A stretch of 64,000 nucleotides of DNA from Streptomyces sp. NBC_01431 (GTDB taxonomy: Bacteria > Actinomycetota > Actinomycetes > Streptomycetales > Streptomycetaceae), in assembly GCF_036231355.1 (NCBI RefSeq), contig NZ_CP109496.1, forward strand, positions 6,634,001 to 6,698,000, read 5' to 3'. Under the pieces are notes generated by a model. That model did no database searches, was not told the DNA's origin, and worked only from the letters and a program-made list of their open reading frames with translations. Below are positions 30,852 through 43,194 of the stretch, in pieces. Positions within the stretch are counted from its first letter, which is position 1. The number at the start of each line of letters is the position of its first letter. A program made the translations under genes and the position numbers.

Positions 30852-31958
30852 ATGTCAGAGGTGTTCGCGGTGCGCCGGGGCTGGCTGCGGGACCGCTGCG
30901 CGGCCGCAGGCAGCGCGGCGGCCCTCGTCTCGCGTCCGGCCAACGTCCGCTATCTCGCGGGCGGTGCCCCGCCCGGCGCGGTCCTGCTGATCGGCCCCGC
31001 CGAGGACGTCCTGCTGTGCCCGCGCACTCCGTCGGGCGACCTCATCGAGGGGCACCTGGACGAGCAGCTGCGTCTCATCGTGCTGCCCGCACCCGGCGGC
31101 GACCCCGCTGTCGCGGCCGCCGACCTCGCCCAGGCCACCGGCGCGGACTCGCTCGCCGTGGAGGAGCACCACCTCTCCGTGGCCCGCCACCGCGCCGTCG
31201 GTTCGGTGGCGACCCGGCTGCTCCTGAGCGATCTCGGCAGCGCCGTCGAGCAGCGCCGCCTCGTCAAGGACGAGGAGGAGATCGCCTGCCTGCGCATCGC
31301 CGCCGAGATCGCCGACCAGGCGCTGGGGGAGCTCCTGGAGTCGATCCTGGTGGGCCGCACCGAGCGCCACCTCGCCCTGGAGCTGGAGCGCCGCCTGGTC
31401 GACCACGGCGCCGACGGGCCCGCTTTCATGACCTCGGTCGGCACCGGCCCCAACTCCGGCCGGGCGGGCCACCGTCCAGCCGATCGAAGGGTCGAGGAGG
31501 GCGACTTCCTCTCCGTCTGCCTGGGCGCCTCCTACCGCGGATACCGCTGCGAGATCGGCCGTACGTTTGTGATCGGCACCACCCCCGCCGACTGGCAGAT
31601 CGAGCTGTACGACGCTGTTTTCGCAGCCCAGCGGGCCGGCCGGGAGGCCCTGCTGCCGGGCGCGGAGTACCGCGCGGTGGACCGCGCGGCCCGACAGGTA
31701 CTGGATGCCGCGGGCCACGCCGAGGCCTTCGGACCCCTCACCGGACACGGCGTCGGCATCGAAATCGACGAGGAGCCGCAGCTCGCACCTGGAGCCATGG
31801 GTAAACTGGACACTTGCGTGCCGGTCACCGTCGAACCGGGGGTCCACCTCCCGGGCCGGGGCGGCGTCCGGATCGATGACACGCTCGTCGTGCGCCCCGA
31901 GGCGGACGGCGGCCCCGAGCTACTCACCATCACGACCAAGGAGCTGCTAGCGCTCTAG
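30852..31958 (+). CDS. M24 family (Xaa-Pro peptidase-like) protein with altered metal site
   Basis: This 368-aa protein has a creatinase-like N-terminal domain and a pita-bread M24 domain, and precedes efp as Xaa-Pro peptidase genes often do. The five usual metal ligands Asp-Asp-His-Glu-Glu align with C223 (SVCLGASYRGY), E234 (CEIGRTF), H299 (GHGVGIE), E328 (TVEPGVH) and D342 (RIDDTLV). Three are therefore changed, and the His of the usual VHE motif is Asp. It may use a different metal, act without metal as creatinase does, or have lost peptidase activity. A classical PepQ role should not be assumed. Confidence 0.85.
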   Translation: MSEVFAVRRGWLRDRCAAAGSAAALVSRPANVRYLAGGAPPGAVLLIGPAEDVLLCPRTPSGDLIEGHLDEQLRLIVLPAPGGDPAVAAADLAQATGADSLAVEEHHLSVARHRAVGSVATRLLLSDLGSAVEQRRLVKDEEEIACLRIAAEIADQALGELLESILVGRTERHLALELERRLVDHGADGPAFMTSVGTGPNSGRAGHRPADRRVEEGDFLSVCLGASYRGYRCEIGRTFVIGTTPADWQIELYDAVFAAQRAGREALLPGAEYRAVDRAARQVLDAAGHAEAFGPLTGHGVGIEIDEEPQLAPGAMGKLDTCVPVTVEPGVHLPGRGGVRIDDTLVVRPEADGGPELLTITTKELLAL

Positions 31959-32027
31959 CACGCGTACGCGCCCCAGGTGCGTACCCTCGGTCGTCCACCA
32001 GCTTTCAGTCCAGGAGATTCCGCAACC

Positions 32028-32594
32028 GTGGCTTCCACGAACGACCTCAAGAACGGCCTGGTGCTCAAGCTCGACGGAGGCCAGCTCTGGTCCGTCGTCG
32101 AGTTCCAGCACGTCAAGCCCGGCAAGGGCCCGGCCTTCGTGCGCACCAAGCTCAAGAACGTGCTCTCCGGCAAGGTGGTCGACAAGACCTTCAACGCCGG
32201 TGTGAAGGTCGAGACGGCCACCATTGACCGCCGCGACATGCAGTTCTCGTACATGGACGGCGAGTACTTCGTCTTCATGGACATGAGCACGTACGACCAG
32301 CTGATGGTCGACCGCAAGGCTGTCGGCGACGCCGCCAACTTCCTGATCGAGGGCTTCACCGCCTCGGTCGCGCAGCACGAGGGCGAGGTGCTCTACGTCG
32401 AGCTGCCGGCCGCTGTCGAGCTGACGATCCAGCACACCGACCCGGGCGTCCAGGGCGACCGCTCCACCGGCGGCTCCAAGCCGGCCACCCTGGAGACCGG
32501 TTACGAGATCGGCGTCCCGCTCTTCATCACCACCGGTGAGAAGATCAAGGTCGACACCCGCACCGGCGACTACCTCGGCCGGGTGAACAGCTAA
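32028..32594 (+). CDS. efp: Translation elongation factor P
   Basis: EF-P (188 aa) relieves ribosome stalling at polyproline stretches. It has a KOW-like domain I, two OB domains, and the tip loop [15 protein letters not shown] with K33. The loop reads PGKGP, the actinobacterial form reported to work with an unmodified Lys, and no epmA/epmB-like gene is nearby. The GTG at 32028 has CAGGAGA upstream. nusB starts two bases after the stop. Confidence 0.97.
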   Translation: MASTNDLKNGLVLKLDGGQLWSVVEFQHVKPGKGPAFVRTKLKNVLSGKVVDKTFNAGVKVETATIDRRDMQFSYMDGEYFVFMDMSTYDQLMVDRKAVGDAANFLIEGFTASVAQHEGEVLYVELPAAVELTIQHTDPGVQGDRSTGGSKPATLETGYEIGVPLFITTGEKIKVDTRTGDYLGRVNS

Positions 32595-32596
32595 CC

Positions 32597-33028
32597 GTGG
32601 CTGCCCGGAACAAGGCCCGCAAGCGCGCCTTCCAGATCCTCTTCGAGGCCGACCAGCGCGGTGAGTCCGTGCAGACGGTCCTCGCGGACTGGGTGCGGCA
32701 CTCGCGGTCCGACGACCGTCAGCCGCCGGTCGCCGAGTACACGATGCAGCTCGTCGAGGGGTACGCGGGTCACGTGGACCGCATCGACGACCTGATCTCC
32801 ACGTATGCGGTGGGCTGGACGCTCGACCGGATGCCGGTCGTGGACCGGAACATCCTGCGGCTCGGCGCGTACGAGCTGGTCTGGGAGGACGAAACGCCCG
32901 ACGCGGTCGTCATCGACGAAGCCGTGCAGCTGGCGAAGGAGTTCTCCACGGACGACTCGCCTGCCTTTGTGAACGGGCTGCTGGCCCGTTTCAAGGACCT
33001 CAAGCCGAGCCTGCGCCGCGACGCCTAG
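32597..33028 (+). CDS. nusB: Transcription antitermination factor NusB
   Basis: NusB (143 aa) is an all-helical RNA-binding protein that pairs with NusE (S10) in rRNA antitermination. The N-terminal Arg-rich ARNKARKRAFQILFEAD and the C-terminal DEAVQLAKEFSTDDSPAFVNGLL are diagnostic. The GTG start follows the efp stop by two bases, so the pair is coupled. Two strong hairpins separate it from the converging bldD. Confidence 0.96.
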   Translation: MAARNKARKRAFQILFEADQRGESVQTVLADWVRHSRSDDRQPPVAEYTMQLVEGYAGHVDRIDDLISTYAVGWTLDRMPVVDRNILRLGAYELVWEDETPDAVVIDEAVQLAKEFSTDDSPAFVNGLLARFKDLKPSLRRDA

Positions 33029-33050
33029 CCGTCCGCCGCACCACCGGCCA

Positions 33051-33088
33051 CGAAGGGCCCGCAGCACGAACGTGCTGCGGGCCCTTCG
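33051..33088. terminator. Terminator downstream of nusB
   Basis: A perfect 17-bp stem, CGAAGGGCCCGCAGCAC with its complement, around the 4-base loop GAAC. It is one of two tandem hairpins between nusB and bldD. Confidence 0.88.
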
Positions 33089-33114
33089 GCGTCGCCCCGG
33101 GAACACCCGAAAAC

Positions 33115-33162
33115 GCCGTCGGGGTGGGCCGGAAGCAATTACTTCCGGCCCACCCCGACGGC
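33115..33162. terminator. Second hairpin between nusB and bldD, probable bldD terminator
   Basis: A perfect 21-bp stem (33115-33135 with 33142-33162) and a 6-base loop CAATTA, flanked by AAA and TTT. It lies 20 bases beyond the bldD stop and is one of the longest perfect stems in the window. Confidence 0.88.
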
Positions 33163-33182
33163 ACGTTTCTGCTGAAGTGGCG

Positions 33183-33683
33183 TCAGCCCTCTTCGTGGGC
33201 GACCGCACGGCGGGCATCCGCGTCCAGGACGCCCCAGCTGATCAGCTGCTCGGTCAGCACCGAAGGCGACTGGTCGTAGATCACGGCAAGCGTGCGCAGA
33301 TCGTCCTGGCGGATCGAGAGGACCTTGCCGTTGTAGTCGCCGCGCTGCGACTGGATCGTCGCGGCATAGCGCTGCAGCGGGCCCGCCTTCTCCGGCGGCA
33401 CGTGCGCGAGGCGCTCAAGGTCGAGGACCAGCTTCGGCGGCGGCTCGGCGGCTCCGCCCGGCGTGGTGCCCGGCAGCAGCTCCTGCACCGGCACCCCGTA
33501 GAAGTCCGCCAGCTCGGCAAGGCGCTGTACGGTCACGGCGCGGTCGCCACGCTCGTACGAGCCCACCACTACGGCCTTCCAGCGGCCCTGCGACTTCTCC
33601 TCCACACCATGGAGGGAGAGGCCCTGCTGGGTGCGGATGGCGCGGAGCTTGGCCCCGAGCTGTTTTGCGTATTCGCTGGACAT
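33183..33683 (-). CDS. bldD: Developmental master regulator BldD (c-di-GMP-responsive)
   Basis: BldD (166 aa) represses sporulation and antibiotic genes during vegetative growth when dimerised by tetrameric c-di-GMP. The N-terminal XRE helix-turn-helix spans MSSEYAKQLGAKLRAIR to ~70 (SLHGVEEKSQGRWKAVVV). The C-terminal domain carries the ligand signature R114-G-D116 and R125-Q-D-D128, all present. The ATG at 33683, with GGGAG upstream, matches the known start; an in-frame ATG at 33707 is less likely. Its promoter overlaps a candidate BldD operator, in line with known autoregulation. Confidence 0.97.
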   Translation of the reverse strand: MSSEYAKQLGAKLRAIRTQQGLSLHGVEEKSQGRWKAVVVGSYERGDRAVTVQRLAELADFYGVPVQELLPGTTPGGAAEPPPKLVLDLERLAHVPPEKAGPLQRYAATIQSQRGDYNGKVLSIRQDDLRTLAVIYDQSPSVLTEQLISWGVLDADARRAVAHEEG

Positions 33684-33729
33684 ATAGCTCCCCGGACGCT
33701 GTGACAACGTGCGGCTCCGCCGCGCGGCT

Positions 33730-33772
33730 GTAACTCACTGTGAGGTTACGCAGCGTTACTTGGCCGCGTCAA
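33730..33772 (-). promoter_or_regulatory. bldD promoter with overlapping BldD-like operator
   Basis: On the minus strand TTGACG (33772-33767), an 18-base spacer and TAACCT (33748-33743) form a good promoter. The -10 lies inside the near-palindrome GTAACTCACTGTGAGGTTAC (33730-33749), which contains TNAC and GTNA half-sites as in BldD operators. Autoregulation of bldD is established; this exact site is inferred. Confidence 0.7.
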
Positions 33773-33842
33773 GCCGAATGGTCCACACCCCCGTCCCAGA
33801 GGAGTGACGGGCTCCGCCCGGCGCACGCCCTTGCGGGCCACC

Positions 33843-33876
33843 GTGATTCCTCACGCGTATTCACCCGTTCGGGTGA
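33843..33876. repeat. Two GTGA/TCAC-type inverted repeats between bldD and pyrR
   Basis: GTGATTCCTCAC (33843-33854) and TCACCCGTTCGGGTGA (33861-33876, 6-bp arms) lie close together in the divergent bldD/pyrR gap. Both use GTGA/TCAC arms like those at the bldD promoter. The binding protein is unknown. Confidence 0.6.
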
Positions 33877-33913
33877 CGACCCCGTGCCGGGCGCCCATCG
33901 GCCCCTGGTACCG

Positions 33914-33969
33914 TTGACCAAGCAATTCCGACGTCCTTTAAGGTCCGTCCCGTGAGGCGGAGAAGGAGG
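33914..33969 (+). promoter_or_regulatory. pyr operon promoter region and PyrR-binding RNA loop
   Basis: TCCCGTGAGGC (33948-33958) fits the PyrR-binding loop UCCNGNGAGGY, closed by CCG/CGG. An outer pairing of TCCTT (33934-33938) with AAGGA (33963-33967) would cover the pyrR ribosome site AAGGAGG. This suggests translational repression by PyrR with UMP, as described in mycobacteria. TTGACC (33914-33919) could be a -35, but with TAAGGT (33939-33944) as -10 the start would fall within the loop, so the true promoter may lie upstream. Confidence 0.6.
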
Positions 33970-33979
33970 TCCGTTTCAT

Positions 33980-34582
33980 ATGGACACGCAGCACCAGCAC
34001 GACCCGCAGGATCCGGCGCACTCCGATGTGGCGCGGCCCGTTCTCGAAGGCCCCGACATCGCCCGCGTCCTGACCCGTATCGCGCACGAGATCGTCGAAC
34101 GCGCCAAGGGTGCCGACGACGTGGTTCTCCTCGGCATCCCGACCCGCGGCGTCTTCCTCGCCGAGCGGCTCGCCGCCAAGCTCGAATCGATCACCGGGCG
34201 CAAGACCCCGGTCGGTTCCCTCGACATCACCATGTACCGCGACGACCTGCGGATGAAGCCCGCCCGCGCGCTCGGCCGCACCGAGATCCCCGGTGACGGC
34301 ATCGACGGCCGCCTGGTCGTCCTGGTCGACGACGTCCTCTTCTCCGGCCGCACCATCCGCGCCGCCCTCGACGCGCTCGGTGACATCGGCCGTCCCCGCG
34401 CCGTCCAGCTCGCGGTCCTCGTCGACCGCGGCCACCGCGAACTTCCGATCCGCGCCGACTACGTCGGCAAGAACCTCCCCACGTCGCTGCGGGAGACGGT
34501 CAAGGTCCAGCTCGCCGAGGAGGACGGCCGCGACGCCGTGCTGCTCGGCGTCAAGCAGACCGCCCCGGCCGGCGAGCAGTAG
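33980..34582 (+). CDS. pyrR: Bifunctional pyr operon regulator / uracil phosphoribosyltransferase PyrR
   Basis: PyrR (200 aa) binds pyr mRNA in response to UMP/UTP and has residual uracil PRTase activity. It shows the PRPP loop [19 protein letters not shown] and the RNA-binding basic region [18 protein letters not shown], with KPVG-like and DITMYRDDL segments. The ATG at 33980 follows AAGGAGG, which is predicted to be masked by the leader RNA. It heads pyrR-pyrB-pyrC-orf-carA-carB-pyrD-pyrF. Confidence 0.96.
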   Translation: MDTQHQHDPQDPAHSDVARPVLEGPDIARVLTRIAHEIVERAKGADDVVLLGIPTRGVFLAERLAAKLESITGRKTPVGSLDITMYRDDLRMKPARALGRTEIPGDGIDGRLVVLVDDVLFSGRTIRAALDALGDIGRPRAVQLAVLVDRGHRELPIRADYVGKNLPTSLRETVKVQLAEEDGRDAVLLGVKQTAPAGEQ

Positions 34583-34674
34583 CTGCCACCCCGCCGTACG
34601 GCCACCCAAACCCGTACGGCCTGCTTCTGCGCGCCCGCACGCCCAAACCTCCACCACACCTGGAGAACCCCCAG

Positions 34675-35658
34675 ATGATGCGTCACCTCATCTCGGCCGC
34701 CGACCTCACCCGCGACGACGCCGTGCTCATCCTCGACACCGCCGAGGAGATGGCCCGGGTCTCCGACCGGCCCATAAAGAAGCTCCCCGCGCTGCGCGGC
34801 CGAACGATCTGCAACCTCTTCTTCGAGGACTCCACCCGCACCCGGATCTCCTTCGAAGCCGCCGAGAAGCGCCTGTCGGCAGATGTCATCAACTTCGCGG
34901 CCAAGGGCTCCTCGGTCTCCAAGGGCGAGTCCCTCAAGGACACCGCGCAGACCCTGGAGGCCATGGGCGTCGACGCCGTCGTCATCCGGCACAGTGCGTC
35001 GGGCGCCCCCTACCGGCTGGCCACCTCCGGCTGGATCGACGCCCCGGTGATCAACGCCGGTGACGGCACCCACCAACACCCCACCCAGGCGCTGCTCGAC
35101 GCGTTCACCATGCGCCGCCGCCTGGTCGGCAAGGACGCGCTCGGCCAGGACCTGGCCGGCAAGCGCATCACCCTCGTCGGCGATGTGCTGCACAGCCGGG
35201 TGGCCCGCTCCAACGTCGACCTGCTGCACACGCTCGGCGCCGAGGTCACCCTGGTGGCCCCGCCGACCCTGCTGCCGGTCGGCGTCGAGCACTGGACCTG
35301 CGACGTGTCGTACGACCTGGACGCCGTGCTGCCGAAGTCCGATGCGGTGATGATGCTGCGTGTGCAGCGCGAACGTATGAACGCCGCCTTCTTCCCGACC
35401 GAGCGCGAGTACTCGCGCCGCTACGGGCTCGACGGCGAGCGGATGGCCAGGATGCCGGAGCACGGCATCGTCATGCACCCCGGCCCGATGGTGCGCGGCA
35501 TGGAGATCACCGCAGAGGTCGCCGACTCCGAGCGCTGCACGGTCGTCGAGCAGGTCGCCAACGGCGTCCACACCCGCATGGCGGTCCTGTACCTGCTGCT
35601 CGGCGGCAACGAGCCCGCCGTCAGCCACGCCCGTCCCACCGATTCGGAGAACAAGTAA
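34675..35658 (+). CDS. pyrB: Aspartate carbamoyltransferase catalytic subunit
   Basis: PyrB (327 aa) condenses carbamoyl phosphate and aspartate, the first committed step of pyrimidine synthesis. The carbamoyl phosphate motif STRTR is at 53-57, [11 protein letters not shown] follows near residue 140, and the C-terminal aspartate domain has [12 protein letters not shown]. No regulatory pyrI is adjacent; regulation is via PyrR. A second ATG codon directly follows the first, so the start is uncertain by one residue. Confidence 0.97.
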   Translation: MMRHLISAADLTRDDAVLILDTAEEMARVSDRPIKKLPALRGRTICNLFFEDSTRTRISFEAAEKRLSADVINFAAKGSSVSKGESLKDTAQTLEAMGVDAVVIRHSASGAPYRLATSGWIDAPVINAGDGTHQHPTQALLDAFTMRRRLVGKDALGQDLAGKRITLVGDVLHSRVARSNVDLLHTLGAEVTLVAPPTLLPVGVEHWTCDVSYDLDAVLPKSDAVMMLRVQRERMNAAFFPTEREYSRRYGLDGERMARMPEHGIVMHPGPMVRGMEITAEVADSERCTVVEQVANGVHTRMAVLYLLLGGNEPAVSHARPTDSENK

Positions 35659-35660
35659 CC

Positions 35661-36947
35661 ATGAGCAAGATCCTTATCCGTGGTGCGAAGGTCCTCGGCG
35701 GCGAGGTCCAGGACGTCCTGATCGACGGCGAGGCCATCGCGGCCGTCGGCACCGGCCTGGACGCCCAGGACGCCACCGTCGTGGACGCCGAGGGCCAGAT
35801 CCTGCTGCCCGGCCTCGTCGACCTGCACACCCACCTGCGCGAGCCCGGCCGCGAGGACTCCGAGACGGTGCTGACCGGCACCCAGGCGGCCGCACGCGGC
35901 GGCTACACCTCGGTGTTCGCCATGGCCAACACCTTCCCGGTCGCCGACACCGCGGGCGTGGTCGAGCAGGTCTGGCGGCTCGGCAAGGAGTCCGGCTACT
36001 GCGACGTGCAGCCCATCGGCGCCGTCACCGTCGGCCTTGAGGGCAAGAAGCTCTCCGAGCTCGGCGCCATGCACGACTCGGCCGCGGGCGTCACCGTCTT
36101 CTCCGACGACGGCAAGTGCGTGGACGACGCCGTGATCATGCGCCGCGCCCTGGAGTACGTGAAGGCCTTCGGCGGCGTCGTCGCCCAGCACGCCCAGGAG
36201 CCGCGCCTGACCGAGGGCGCCCAGATGAACGAGGGCGTCGTCTCGGCCGAGCTCGGCCTCGGCGGCTGGCCCGCCGTCGCCGAGGAGTCGATCATCGCCC
36301 GCGACGTGCTGCTCGCCGAGCACGTCGGCTCCCGCGTCCACATCTGCCACCTGTCGACCGCCGGTTCGGTCGAGATCGTCCGGTGGGCCAAGTCCCGCGG
36401 CATCGACGTCACCGCCGAGGTCACCCCGCACCACCTGCTCCTGACCGACGAGCTGGTCCGCTCGTACAACCCGGTCTACAAGGTCAACCCGCCGCTGCGT
36501 ACGGAGAAGGACGTCATGGCGCTGCGCGAGGCGCTCGCCGACGGCACCATCGACATCGTCGCCACCGACCACGCGCCGCACCCGCACGAGGACAAGGACT
36601 GCGAGTGGGCCGCGGCCGCCATGGGCATGGTCGGCCTGGAGACCGCGCTCTCCGTCGTCCAGCACACGATGGTGGAGACCGGGCTGCTCGACTGGGCCGG
36701 CGTCGCCGACCGCATGTCCCACAAGCCCGCCCAGATCGGGCAGGCCACCGGCCACGGCCGCCCCGTCTCGGCAGGCGAACCCGCCAACCTGACGCTGATC
36801 GATCCGGCATACCGTGGAGAGGTGAACCCGGCGGGCTTCGCCTCCCGCAGCCGCAACACCCCTTACGAGGGTCGCGAGCTGCCCGGACGCATCACCCACA
36901 CCTTCCTGCGGGGCCGGGCAACGCTCGTGGACGGGAAGCTGGCGTGA
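35661..36947 (+). CDS. pyrC: Dihydroorotase
   Basis: PyrC (428 aa) is a type I zinc dihydroorotase. The metal motif [10 protein letters not shown] holds H56 and H58, later ligands are in AQHAQEP and [10 protein letters not shown], and the catalytic Asp is in [12 protein letters not shown]. It starts two bases after the pyrB stop, and its own stop overlaps the next gene (GTGA). Confidence 0.97.
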   Translation: MSKILIRGAKVLGGEVQDVLIDGEAIAAVGTGLDAQDATVVDAEGQILLPGLVDLHTHLREPGREDSETVLTGTQAAARGGYTSVFAMANTFPVADTAGVVEQVWRLGKESGYCDVQPIGAVTVGLEGKKLSELGAMHDSAAGVTVFSDDGKCVDDAVIMRRALEYVKAFGGVVAQHAQEPRLTEGAQMNEGVVSAELGLGGWPAVAEESIIARDVLLAEHVGSRVHICHLSTAGSVEIVRWAKSRGIDVTAEVTPHHLLLTDELVRSYNPVYKVNPPLRTEKDVMALREALADGTIDIVATDHAPHPHEDKDCEWAAAAMGMVGLETALSVVQHTMVETGLLDWAGVADRMSHKPAQIGQATGHGRPVSAGEPANLTLIDPAYRGEVNPAGFASRSRNTPYEGRELPGRITHTFLRGRATLVDGKLA

Positions 36948-37573
36948 CGTACGCATCACTGATCAACCTGGCCGCCGAGGAGAAGTCCGCCGAGGTGACC
37001 AACTGGGGCGGACGGATCGGCTGGCTCGTCGGTCTCGCGCTCTTCGTGGCGCTCGTCTACTGGCTGATGCGCCAGGGCTGGCAGTGGCGCGGTCGCCTCC
37101 AGTCCGACCTGCCGGACCTCCTCACCCGCCCGTCTCCCACCGCCGCCCTCAACGGAGGCGGCGAGCCGCCGCTGCCTGGGATGCCCGAGACGCCGGGCGA
37201 CGCGAAACTGAGGCTGAGCGGCCGCTACCACGGCTCCACCACCGCCGGGCAGTGGCTCGACCGCATCGTCGCGCACGGTCTGGGCGTGCGCAGCAGGGTC
37301 GAGCTCACCCTGACGGACGCGGGTCTGGACGTCGTACGCCCCGGCGCGAACGACTTCTTCGTCCCGGCCGCCCAGCTGCGCGAGGCCCGCCTCGACAAGG
37401 GCATCGCCGGCAAGGTCCTCACCGAGGGCGGTCTGCTCGTCGTCACCTGGAGCCACGGCGACAAGCTGATCGACTCGGGCTTCCGCTCCGACCGGGCCGA
37501 GCAGCACGCCGCCTGGGTCGAAGCCATCAATTCCATGATCACCACCAACACGACGGAAGGCGCCGCACGATGA
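36944..37573 (+). CDS. Single-pass membrane protein with PH-like domain, pyr operon orphan
   Basis: This 209-aa protein is conserved in position between pyrC and carA in streptomycetes. It has one membrane helix ([20 protein letters not shown], about residues 24-43), a short linker, and a ~120-residue beta-rich C-terminal domain ([32 protein letters not shown]) that looks PH-like. It overlaps both neighbours by four bases, so it is firmly part of the pyr operon. No link to pyrimidine chemistry is visible. Confidence 0.85.
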   Translation: MTYASLINLAAEEKSAEVTNWGGRIGWLVGLALFVALVYWLMRQGWQWRGRLQSDLPDLLTRPSPTAALNGGGEPPLPGMPETPGDAKLRLSGRYHGSTTAGQWLDRIVAHGLGVRSRVELTLTDAGLDVVRPGANDFFVPAAQLREARLDKGIAGKVLTEGGLLVVTWSHGDKLIDSGFRSDRAEQHAAWVEAINSMITTNTTEGAAR

Positions 37574-38704
37574 CGACCTCCACCAGGGGAGCCGCCAAGG
37601 CTCCCGCCGTACTCGTCCTGGAGGACGGCCGCATCTTCCGCGGCCGTGCCTACGGGGCCGTGGGGGAGACCTTCGGCGAGGCCGTGTTCTCCACCGGCAT
37701 GACCGGCTACCAGGAGACCCTCACCGACCCGTCGTACCACCGTCAGGTCGTCGTGATGACCGCCCCGCACGTCGGCAACACCGGCGTGAACGACGAGGAC
37801 CCCGAGTCCGAGCGGATCTGGGTGGCCGGCTACGTCGTGCGCGACCCCGCCCGCCTCCCCTCCAACTGGCGCTCGCGCCGCACGCTGGACGACGAGCTCG
37901 TCCAGCAGGGCGTCGTCGGGATCTCCGGCATCGACACCCGCGCGCTCACCCGCCACCTGCGCGAGCGCGGCGCCATGCGCGTCGGCATCTTCTCCGGCGC
38001 CTCGGTCGCCGACGACGCCGCACTGCTCGCCCGCGTGAAGGAAGCGCCCCAGATGGTCGGCGCGAACCTCTCCGCGGAGGTCGCCACCAAGCAGACCTAC
38101 GTCGTCCCCGCCATCGGTGCGAAGAAGTTCACCGTGGCCGCCGTCGACCTCGGCATCAAGGGCATGACCCCGCACCGCATGGCCGAGCGCGGCATCGAGG
38201 TGCACGTGCTGCCCGCGACCGCCACCGCCGAAGACGTCTACGCCGTGAACCCCGACGGCGTGTTCTTCTCTAACGGCCCCGGTGACCCGGCCACCGCCGA
38301 CGGACCGGTCGCCGTGATGCAGGCCGTCCTGGAGCGCAGGACCCCGCTCTTCGGCATCTGCTTCGGCAACCAGATCCTCGGCCGCGCGCTCGGCTTCGGC
38401 ACGTACAAGCTGAAGTACGGCCACCGCGGCATCAACCAGCCGGTGCAGGACCGCACCACCGGCAAGGTCGAGGTCACCGCGCACAACCACGGCTTCGCCG
38501 TGGACGCCCCGCTCGACAAGGTCTCCCAGACGCCCTACGGGCGCGCCGAGGTCTCACACGTCTGTCTGAACGACCAGGTCGTCGAAGGACTCCAGCTGCT
38601 CGACCAGCCGGCCTTCAGCGTCCAGTACCACCCCGAAGCCGCCGCGGGACCGCACGACGCCGCGTACCTCTTCGACCGCTTCGTAGAGCTCATGGAGGGC
38701 CAGC

Positions 38705-38712
<8 letters not shown>
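37570..38712 (+). CDS. carA: Carbamoyl-phosphate synthase small (glutaminase) subunit
   Basis: CarA (380 aa) hydrolyses glutamine and passes ammonia to CarB. The class I glutamine amidotransferase domain has the nucleophile C264 in [11 protein letters not shown] and the His-Glu pair in SVQYHPEAA. The N-terminal domain has [22 protein letters not shown]. The ATG overlaps the preceding gene by four bases, and carB begins eight bases before its end. Confidence 0.97.
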
Positions 38713-42013
<3,301 letters not shown>

Positions 42014-42024
42014 CAGACGGCGAC

Positions 42025-42054
42025 GAGGGGGACACCGGAAACGGTGTCCCCCTC
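42025..42054 (+). terminator. Hairpin between carB and pyrD (partial terminator or processing site)
   Basis: A perfect 13-bp stem GAGGGGGACACCG/CGGTGTCCCCCTC with loop GAAA, followed by TTC. It sits in the 68-base carB-pyrD gap and may reduce read-through inside the pyr operon. Confidence 0.7.
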
Positions 42055-42081
42055 TTCATGAGCCTCCTGAGGACACCGAAC

Positions 42082-43194
42082 ATGTACAAGCTCTTCTTCA
42101 ACCTCGTCTTCAAGCGTATGGACCCCGAGCAGGCCCACTATCTGGCCTTCCGCTGGATCCGCGGCGCGGCCCGCGTCCCCGTCCTGCGCACGTTCGTCGC
42201 CGCCGTGCTCGCGCCCCGCTACAAGGAGCTGCGCACCGAGGCGCTCGGCCTGCGCATGCACGGCCCGTTCGGCCTCGCGGCCGGCTTCGACAAGAACGCC
42301 GTCGCGATCGACGGCATGTCGATGCTCGGCTTCGACCACATCGAGATCGGCACCGTCACCGGCGAGCCCCAGCCCGGCAACCCGAAGAAGCGCCTCTTCC
42401 GCCTCGTGCCGGACCGCGCGCTGATCAACCGCATGGGCTTCAACAACGAGGGCTCGGCGGCGGTGGCGGCCCGCCTGGCGGCCCGCACCGCGGTCTTCAG
42501 GACCGTCGTGGGCGTCAACATCGGCAAGACCAAGGTCGTCCCCGAGGCGGAGGCCGCCGCCGACTACGTGAAGTCGACCGAGCGCCTCGCCGCGCACGCC
42601 GACTACCTCGTCGTGAACGTCTCCTCGCCGAACACGCCGGGCCTGCGCAACCTCCAGGCCACCGAATCGCTCCGGCCGCTGCTCACGGCGGTACGCGAAG
42701 CCGCCGACCGCAGCGTCACCGGTCGCCGCGTGCCGCTGCTCGTCAAGATCGCGCCCGACCTCGCCGACGCGGACGTCGACGCGGTCGCCGACCTCGCCGT
42801 CGAACTCGGCCTGGACGGCATCATCGCCACCAACACGACGATCGCCCGCGACGGGCTCGGCCTGAAGTCCTCGGCGGACCTCGTCAAGGAGACCGGCGGC
42901 CTGTCCGGCGCTCCGCTCAAGGAGCGCTCCCTTGAAGTGCTCGGCCGCCTGTACGCCCGCGTCGGCGACCGCCTCGTCCTGATCGGCGTCGGCGGCATCG
43001 AGAACGCCGAGGACGCCTGGCAGCGCATCCTCGCCGGCGCCACCCTGGTCCAGGGCTACAGCGCCTTCATCTACGAGGGTCCGTTCTACGCCCGCGCGAT
43101 CCACAAGGGCCTCGCCGCCCGGCTCGCCACCTCCCCGTACGCAACGCTCGCCGAGGCCGTCGGCGCCGAGACCCGGAAGAAGGCAGCCGCATGA
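42082..43194 (+). CDS. pyrD: Dihydroorotate dehydrogenase (quinone), class 2
   Basis: PyrD (370 aa) is the membrane-associated class 2 FMN enzyme that oxidises dihydroorotate using quinone. The N-terminal helical part ([20 protein letters not shown]) is the membrane-associating quinone tunnel. Core motifs are [36 protein letters not shown] (catalytic Ser) and [13 protein letters not shown]. The ATG at 42082 with GAGGA upstream is preferred over an ATG at 42058 that lies against the hairpin. The stop overlaps pyrF by four bases. Confidence 0.96.
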   Translation: MYKLFFNLVFKRMDPEQAHYLAFRWIRGAARVPVLRTFVAAVLAPRYKELRTEALGLRMHGPFGLAAGFDKNAVAIDGMSMLGFDHIEIGTVTGEPQPGNPKKRLFRLVPDRALINRMGFNNEGSAAVAARLAARTAVFRTVVGVNIGKTKVVPEAEAAADYVKSTERLAAHADYLVVNVSSPNTPGLRNLQATESLRPLLTAVREAADRSVTGRRVPLLVKIAPDLADADVDAVADLAVELGLDGIIATNTTIARDGLGLKSSADLVKETGGLSGAPLKERSLEVLGRLYARVGDRLVLIGVGGIENAEDAWQRILAGATLVQGYSAFIYEGPFYARAIHKGLAARLATSPYATLAEAVGAETRKKAAA

